Positions 42,686 to 46,359 of a stretch of DNA of 46,359 nt are shown piece after piece. The notes beneath the pieces were generated by a model that was given only the letters and a program-made list of their open reading frames with translations, made no database searches and had not been told where the DNA came from. Position 1 is the first letter of the stretch; every line of letters starts with the position of its first letter. The stretch covers positions 1 to 46,359 of the forward strand of contig JAIOZK010000028.1 in the NCBI GenBank assembly GCA_021740625.1, in the 5' to 3' direction. The translations under genes were made by a program, and so were the position numbers. The stretch is from Bacteroidales bacterium. Lineage in GTDB: Bacteria > Bacteroidota > Bacteroidia > Bacteroidales > JAIOZK01.

Positions 42686-44164
42686 TTATTTTTGCCGGAA
42701 GCCTTCGGCCATTTTATATTTTCTTTGTTCGAAGTTTTTATAAACGAATGATAACAGATAACGGTTGAAGGACAAACCAATCAGTCCCAGCACCCCGATG
42801 AACATGATCCCGGTATCGGGATAGCCTGCTGCACTGAAAGGCCAGTAAATAATCACAGGCATCATAAAGGCAGGGATCATGGCCAGCCAGTTGCTTACTC
42901 CTATGCCCTGGTAATTGAAGGCGGACCCACGGCTCAGTTCCATTCTCTGTTTGTTGTAGGTGGCCATATACAGCAGTATGATCGAGAGTATCCCGATATT
43001 GTATAAAAAGGTCATCGCATTGATGAAAAATATTTTGACGCCAAAGTATAAATAGGGAATGGTAAGGATAAAGCAAATAACACTGATCATAATACCTACC
43101 AGGAATTTGGTCCGGATATATTTGGCCGGATCAATGTTTTTGGTCATCAGTGCGTCGAAGTAATTGCTTTCGTATGCAAATACATAGTTTAAATAATTCA
43201 GCATCATGCCGCCGCTCATAAATATTCCCACAAAAATGAGGAATCCTGCCATATCTTTGTATACCGGGTTTGGGTAAAAGAACAAGCCATACAACAGGAA
43301 AAGGGGCAACATGAATATCATGGTCCTTGTCCGCTTGTTCCGCCAGAACAGGCGCATGTCGAGCGCAATGATGCTCCCGGTAGTACCCAGGGACTTTAAA
43401 TAACGGATGTCGGAAATATTATCGATCTTCCGGTTTTTCCTGATGTTGATCTCTTCCGGATATAATTTCTTTTTCAGGTAATTGTAATGAAGTCTGTAGG
43501 TGATGATCATCCAGAGGAAGGGGATTACCAAGAGGTACTTATAATTAAGCAAATAAGAAAACATGGCAGCGGATACAGTTGAGAAGGAAAAAACCTTTAA
43601 AATGTCCAGGACGATGAGCATTAATATGAATGCTCCTGTAATGCCAACGATCAGAGGTTTTGAAGCGAGTTGGCGCTTCAGATATGTGCCCAGGTAATTG
43701 TTTGCGAAAATCATGAAAAGCATCCCAAGGATCCAGGTCCAGGCTGCTGCCGGCCCCATTTGTGCCCCCACGATTTTACCAGATACCGGGATGAAGATCA
43801 GAAGTGGTAAAAAGTTGAAAATAGCGATTGAAGTCCTGTTCACGATATAATGAACAATGAGTTTCTTTTTGATGGGCAGGTGCAGGTAGGATTCAATGTT
43901 GATCTTTGGCAGGTTTTGCATCAGGAAGCGAAGGAACAAATCAACGGTAAAGTAATAAAGCAGAAATCCGTTAAAAATCCGCACATGGTCCTGGCCGGGG
44001 TAAACCTCTTGCATGATCCGGTTGATTAGCAAACCCAGTAGCAGCAGGTAAGCCACCATGATGAAAATAAAGAAACCAATGATGAGGTTTAAGATCAGGT
44101 TTTTTTGCCGGATGGTAGATCGTATTCCTGATTTCCATTGATGGAGAATAAGCCACTTGATCAT
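42686..44164 (-). CDS. DUF5687 family ABC-2-type permease
   Basis: 492 residues with about 10-12 membrane helices (for example, LNLIIGFFIFIMVAYLLLLG and MIFMLPLFLLYGLFFYPNPV) and a cytoplasmic start that reads MIKWLILHQWKSGIRSTIRQ. It is the membrane partner of the ATPase encoded 5 nt downstream. DUF5687 has no known substrate. It is the first gene of the operon. A TGTCCGC palindrome lies about 120 nt upstream and may be an operator. Confidence 0.9.
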   Translation of the reverse strand: MIKWLILHQWKSGIRSTIRQKNLILNLIIGFFIFIMVAYLLLLGLLINRIMQEVYPGQDHVRIFNGFLLYYFTVDLFLRFLMQNLPKINIESYLHLPIKKKLIVHYIVNRTSIAIFNFLPLLIFIPVSGKIVGAQMGPAAAWTWILGMLFMIFANNYLGTYLKRQLASKPLIVGITGAFILMLIVLDILKVFSFSTVSAAMFSYLLNYKYLLVIPFLWMIITYRLHYNYLKKKLYPEEINIRKNRKIDNISDIRYLKSLGTTGSIIALDMRLFWRNKRTRTMIFMLPLFLLYGLFFYPNPVYKDMAGFLIFVGIFMSGGMMLNYLNYVFAYESNYFDALMTKNIDPAKYIRTKFLVGIMISVICFILTIPYLYFGVKIFFINAMTFLYNIGILSIILLYMATYNKQRMELSRGSAFNYQGIGVSNWLAMIPAFMMPVIIYWPFSAAGYPDTGIMFIGVLGLIGLSFNRYLLSFVYKNFEQRKYKMAEGFRQK

Positions 44165-44284
44165 AATTTCTGGTTTTGGACAAAATTCCGAAAAAAAGCA
44201 AGAATTATGCTATGTTTTCAAAACAATTGAGTGATAGTTTAATAAAAATTAACAGTCTATGAATATGGAAATCTCATAGTTCGC

Positions 44285-44307
44285 AAGCGGACAAAAAGTG
44301 TCCGCTT
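44285..44307. promoter_or_regulatory. AGCGGACA/TGTCCGCT palindrome upstream of ABC operon
   Basis: A 9-bp perfect inverted repeat AAGCGGACA (44285-44293) and TGTCCGCTT (44299-44307) around AAAAG. It is 121 nt upstream of the first gene of the DUF5687 ABC operon (minus strand) and 146 nt downstream of the AI-2E stop. It could be an operator or an enhancer site; there is no T-run for a terminator. Confidence 0.5.
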
Positions 44308-44373
44308 ATAAAGCAGTATGGGTGTTCAGGATTTACAGATGAATCATTTGAATGAGATTCCCGCTTGAAACGA

Positions 44374-44450
44374 GATACTGAATCCTGAATTCTTGATATC
44401 AATTGTCAACAACCAGCATCTGCCAGTACGAGGTATCCAGTATTCAGTAT
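44374..44450. repeat. inverted 7-bp repeat arms without an ORF
   Basis: Left units ATACTGA/ATCCTGA/ATTCTTG (44375-44395) and right units TATCCAG/TATTCAG/TATTATC (44434-44454) are 7-bp words in opposite orientation with about 38 bp between. The right arm runs up to the stop codon of the AI-2E transporter gene. The 288-bp gap to 44164 holds only this and the TGTCCGC palindrome. Confidence 0.6.
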
Positions 44451-44452
44451 TA

Positions 44453-45532
44453 TCACAAGTCTCTCGTCAATTGCTCAATCGGTCTGAACTGGCTGAAGAA
44501 TTCTTTTGCGATGATTCGCAATACAGTATATGCGGGCACAGCGATGATCATACCGATAATGCCACCTGTTGAACCGGAGATCAGGATGACCAGGAAGATT
44601 TCCAGCGGACTGGCCTTGACAAACTTCCCGTAAATCAAAGGTTGAAACACCAACCCGTCCATGATGTTGATAGCGAAATAGATGGCCAGGATTTTCATGG
44701 TCAGTGGCAGGATTGCGGTATCAATATTATAGGACAGTGCGCTCGTAACGCCAATGATCGTGGCAACAGTTGCTCCGATAATAGGACCGACGTAAGGTAT
44801 CACGATCACGAGGCCTGCAAAAAAGCCGATCAGCAGGGAATTGTGGATCCCGAAGATCGTCATGGCTATGCTCATCAGGGTGATCATCAGGATAACGTCT
44901 GTGATCAGACCGGTGAAATATCTCTGGAGGAGATAGTTGGTTTTATCCAGGACGTTCCTGGTTTTTTCGTGATGTTTCTTATTGGTCAGGGCCAGTACGA
45001 TATTAGCAAATAGGTTTTCATCTTTCAGAAAAAAAAGTGTAATAAAAAGTGTTGAAAACAAGCCTATGAAGAACGAGCCGGTAGCACTCAATATACCTTT
45101 GATAACCCCTGAAAAAGTGGCAACGTTGGCCAGGCTCTCCATCCGGTGGCCCAGGTAATGTCCAATTGTTTCATCCTTGCCCAGGATGTTGTATTGTTTC
45201 AGCAGGGCTTCAAAGTCGCTGAGAGGTTCCTGAAAGGCGTGACCAAGATGCTTGAAATCCAGCTTGCTGATCATATGGGCTTCTTCAATAAACAAAGGAA
45301 CGAAGATGGCGAAGAAGGAAAAGATAGCAATGATGAAGATCAACATGGTCAGGATCACAGACAATATATGGGGGAATTTGAGTTTTTCAAAAAAGTGAAC
45401 AATGGGCCTGCCAATGATGGAAAGTACTGCCGCCACCAGCACATATGCCACAATAACAGAATAATACCAGACCAGAAAACCTGTCAGGATAATGATGAGG
45501 GAGTAGAAGAAAAGCGGATATTTCTTAAACAT
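44453..45532 (-). CDS. AI-2E family transporter (PerM/YdiK type), paralogue 2
   Basis: 359 residues, clearly paralogous to the copy at 33646-34740: the same order of helices, GFFAGLVIVIPYVGPIIGAT in the core, and IAVPAYTVLRIIAKEFFSQF at the C-terminus. The N-terminal helices and the soluble segment with LKQYNILGKDETIGHYLGH differ most. Substrate unknown. The stop codon touches the right arm of the heptamer repeat. It is divergent from the outer membrane gene at 45621, separated by 88 bp. Confidence 0.93.
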   Translation of the reverse strand: MFKKYPLFFYSLIIILTGFLVWYYSVIVAYVLVAAVLSIIGRPIVHFFEKLKFPHILSVILTMLIFIIAIFSFFAIFVPLFIEEAHMISKLDFKHLGHAFQEPLSDFEALLKQYNILGKDETIGHYLGHRMESLANVATFSGVIKGILSATGSFFIGLFSTLFITLFFLKDENLFANIVLALTNKKHHEKTRNVLDKTNYLLQRYFTGLITDVILMITLMSIAMTIFGIHNSLLIGFFAGLVIVIPYVGPIIGATVATIIGVTSALSYNIDTAILPLTMKILAIYFAINIMDGLVFQPLIYGKFVKASPLEIFLVILISGSTGGIIGMIIAVPAYTVLRIIAKEFFSQFRPIEQLTRDL

Positions 45533-45569
45533 GGCACTAGGTTTTAATAATATTTATGATTGAAAACTT

Positions 45570-45577
45570 TATATTTG
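45570..45577 (+). promoter_or_regulatory. candidate -7 element of the OM barrel gene
   Basis: TATATTTG matches TAnnTTTG and lies 22-43 nt before the possible starts of the OM barrel gene. No -33 TTG at the normal distance. Confidence 0.45.
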
Positions 45578-45620
45578 ATAAATATAAATATAAATCATTA
45601 TTCATCGAAAAAAAATATTA

Positions 45621-46208
45621 TTGGGACTGGTTTTTGTCATTGCAATCAAAGGCCTCCTTGCTCAGGAACCACATGAGAAGAGATTCGGTCTTTCAACTGC
45701 GGTTTTTAAAAATGATGTTTATCGCCAGGTTCAACTGGATGGAGCGGGAGGAGTGGATGCGGGTAGCGCATTTGCATTGGGTATTCAATTCAATTACCAT
45801 CTGAAAGGAAAGTTTTGGCTTGGGACTGCATTTGAATATTTCGAGGCCAACAATACTTATAAAGGCGCAGTGGTCAATCCCCAGGTTTCGTTATTTACAA
45901 AGGAGATTCAATCACGGATTGTAAGCTTGCCTGTATTTTTGAAATATTACCCGCACAAATTGATATACCTGAAACCCGGGATTACCTTTGATTATCAGTT
46001 TAACAATACAGATGGTGCATACATCGATAATCAATCGGGTGTCGGGATTTCTTTTTCGGCAGGGTTTGAAATCAAAGTTTTGAAAATGGTATACCTTGCA
46101 ATAGAACCCGGATTTGGCTTAACTTCCATCATCAACCTGCATGGCGGGAATTTTCCACAACGGTTCTTTTGCTATGGCTTGGGTTTCAATGCACAAATCG
46201 GATTGTAG
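45621..46208 (+). CDS. outer membrane beta-barrel protein (porin-like)
   Basis: 195 residues of a small barrel with a signal peptide and strand-turn repeats such as LKGKFWLGTAFEYFEANNTY, KLIYLKPGITFDYQFNNTDG and AGFEIKVLKMVYLAIEPGFG, ending in GFNAQIGL. The natural N-terminus seems to be RKKILLGLVFVIAIKGLLAQ, which begins upstream of the TTG at 45621. No ATG, GTG or TTG exists between the stop at 45591 and that TTG in frame; the only start-like codons are ATC or ATT (45594-45600). The gene may use a rare start codon or has lost its ATG. Role likely structural or transport; family otherwise unrecognised. Confidence 0.7.
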   Translation: MGLVFVIAIKGLLAQEPHEKRFGLSTAVFKNDVYRQVQLDGAGGVDAGSAFALGIQFNYHLKGKFWLGTAFEYFEANNTYKGAVVNPQVSLFTKEIQSRIVSLPVFLKYYPHKLIYLKPGITFDYQFNNTDGAYIDNQSGVGISFSAGFEIKVLKMVYLAIEPGFGLTSIINLHGGNFPQRFFCYGLGFNAQIGL

Positions 46209-46261
46209 CATACGTGCAAGGCTAGTGTTATAATTACTAAGTTGGTTAACTAAATAATTAT

Positions 46262-46269
46262 TATCTTTG
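46262..46269 (+). promoter_or_regulatory. candidate -7 element of the terminal ORF
   Basis: TATCTTTG matches TAnnTTTG and is only 4 nt ahead of the ATG at 46274. An imperfect AT-rich dyad spans about 46231-46264 just upstream. Confidence 0.45.
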
Positions 46270-46273
46270 CCAT

Positions 46274-46359
46274 ATGGCAAGGATAGGAAAACCAATACAA
46301 TTAACTCTGGACGAGAAGCAAGAACTTTTAACTATGAGTCGCTCCCGCAAACTTGAGAA
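46274..46359 (+). CDS. probable IS630-family transposase, N-terminus only
   Basis: The 28 visible codons (MARIGKPIQLTLDEKQELLT, then MSRSRKLE) resemble the start of IS630-family transposases, which open with a basic, proline-containing tip, a beta-strand and the EExxxLxxxxRSR helix before the helix-turn-helix. The gene runs off the window, so the DDE domain and terminal repeats cannot be seen. A different helix-turn-helix protein is the main alternative. If correct, this is the window's only transposase. Confidence 0.55.
   Translation, partial: MARIGKPIQLTLDEKQELLTMSRSRKLE

Noticed and set aside
45556-45804. ATG-initiated frame overlapping the start of the outer membrane barrel gene
   Set aside because: It has a normal ATG but reads a low-similarity sequence, whereas the other frame gives a clear signal peptide and barrel.

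Overview
This window is chromosomal DNA from a member of the Bacteroidota, probably an uncultured environmental lineage near Bacteroidales/Marinilabiliales. The evidence is the repeated Bacteroidota-type -7 element TAnnTTTG upstream of genes, a PorT-like protein, two secreted proteins with type IX secretion (T9SS) C-terminal sorting domains, the Bacteroidota-restricted families DUF5686 and DUF5687, and a MerR/B12-plus-ECF-sigma pair. Most of the window is ordinary core genome. No rRNA, tRNA, CRISPR array or prophage was recognised.

Layout. 1-6.5 kb: a Cache-domain sensor kinase whose phospho-acceptor His position is Lys, rpsT with a terminator, radC, a decayed S23/four-helix-bundle ORF between inverted heptamer-repeat arms, wecB, a ferritin-like/VIT1 metal transporter, and a NarL-type response regulator on the minus strand. 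6.5-14.5 kb: a long minus-strand block of envelope and housekeeping genes (DUF2520/ProC-like, KdsC-like, UbiA-like, maf, DUF502, surE, a small membrane protein, lpxB, comEC). 14.6-18.8 kb: a CarH/LitR-like B12 photoreceptor regulator, an ECF sigma factor and a six-unit DUF4397 T9SS-exported protein. 18.8-24.2 kb: an anchored hypothetical protein, an aspartate-type aminotransferase, a heptose-7-phosphate kinase, a secreted hypothetical protein, porT, a conserved hypothetical protein and a DUF1287 gene gutted by an internal deletion. 24.3-28.3 kb: thiF-thiS, SRPBCC-pyrE, coaD and a TlpA-like protein. 28.4-33.6 kb: secA, a lipoprotein, pyrH and frr. 33.6-37 kb: an AI-2E-family permease, small membrane/BON proteins, an outer-membrane-protein remnant and a YdcF-like protein. 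37.2-46.36 kb: a secreted LVIVD-type propeller with T9SS domain, a three-gene minus-strand cluster (DUF5687 ABC permease, ABC ATPase, DUF5686 outer membrane protein), a second AI-2E paralogue, an outer membrane barrel lacking a normal start codon, and the first codons of a probable IS630-family transposase cut by the window edge.

How the genes fit together: LPS/envelope biogenesis recurs (lpxB, KdsC-like, heptose kinase, wecB, PorT, DUF5686). Nucleotide and coenzyme supply is represented by pyrE, pyrH, surE, maf and coaD, and translation/secretion by rpsT, frr and secA.

The least ordinary signals are: (i) a recurring architecture of 7- or 8-bp tandem words at five intergenic sites, three with arms in inverted orientation and one enclosing a decayed S23 ORF, which may be a small uncharacterised mobile or IVS-like element; (ii) a 26-bp near-perfect inverted repeat that builds the divergent pyrE/coaD promoters; (iii) a sensor kinase lacking its His; (iv) a light/B12 regulator pair with no carotenoid genes alongside; and (v) a tight ABC exporter plus outer membrane barrel cluster preceded by a TGTCCGC palindrome.
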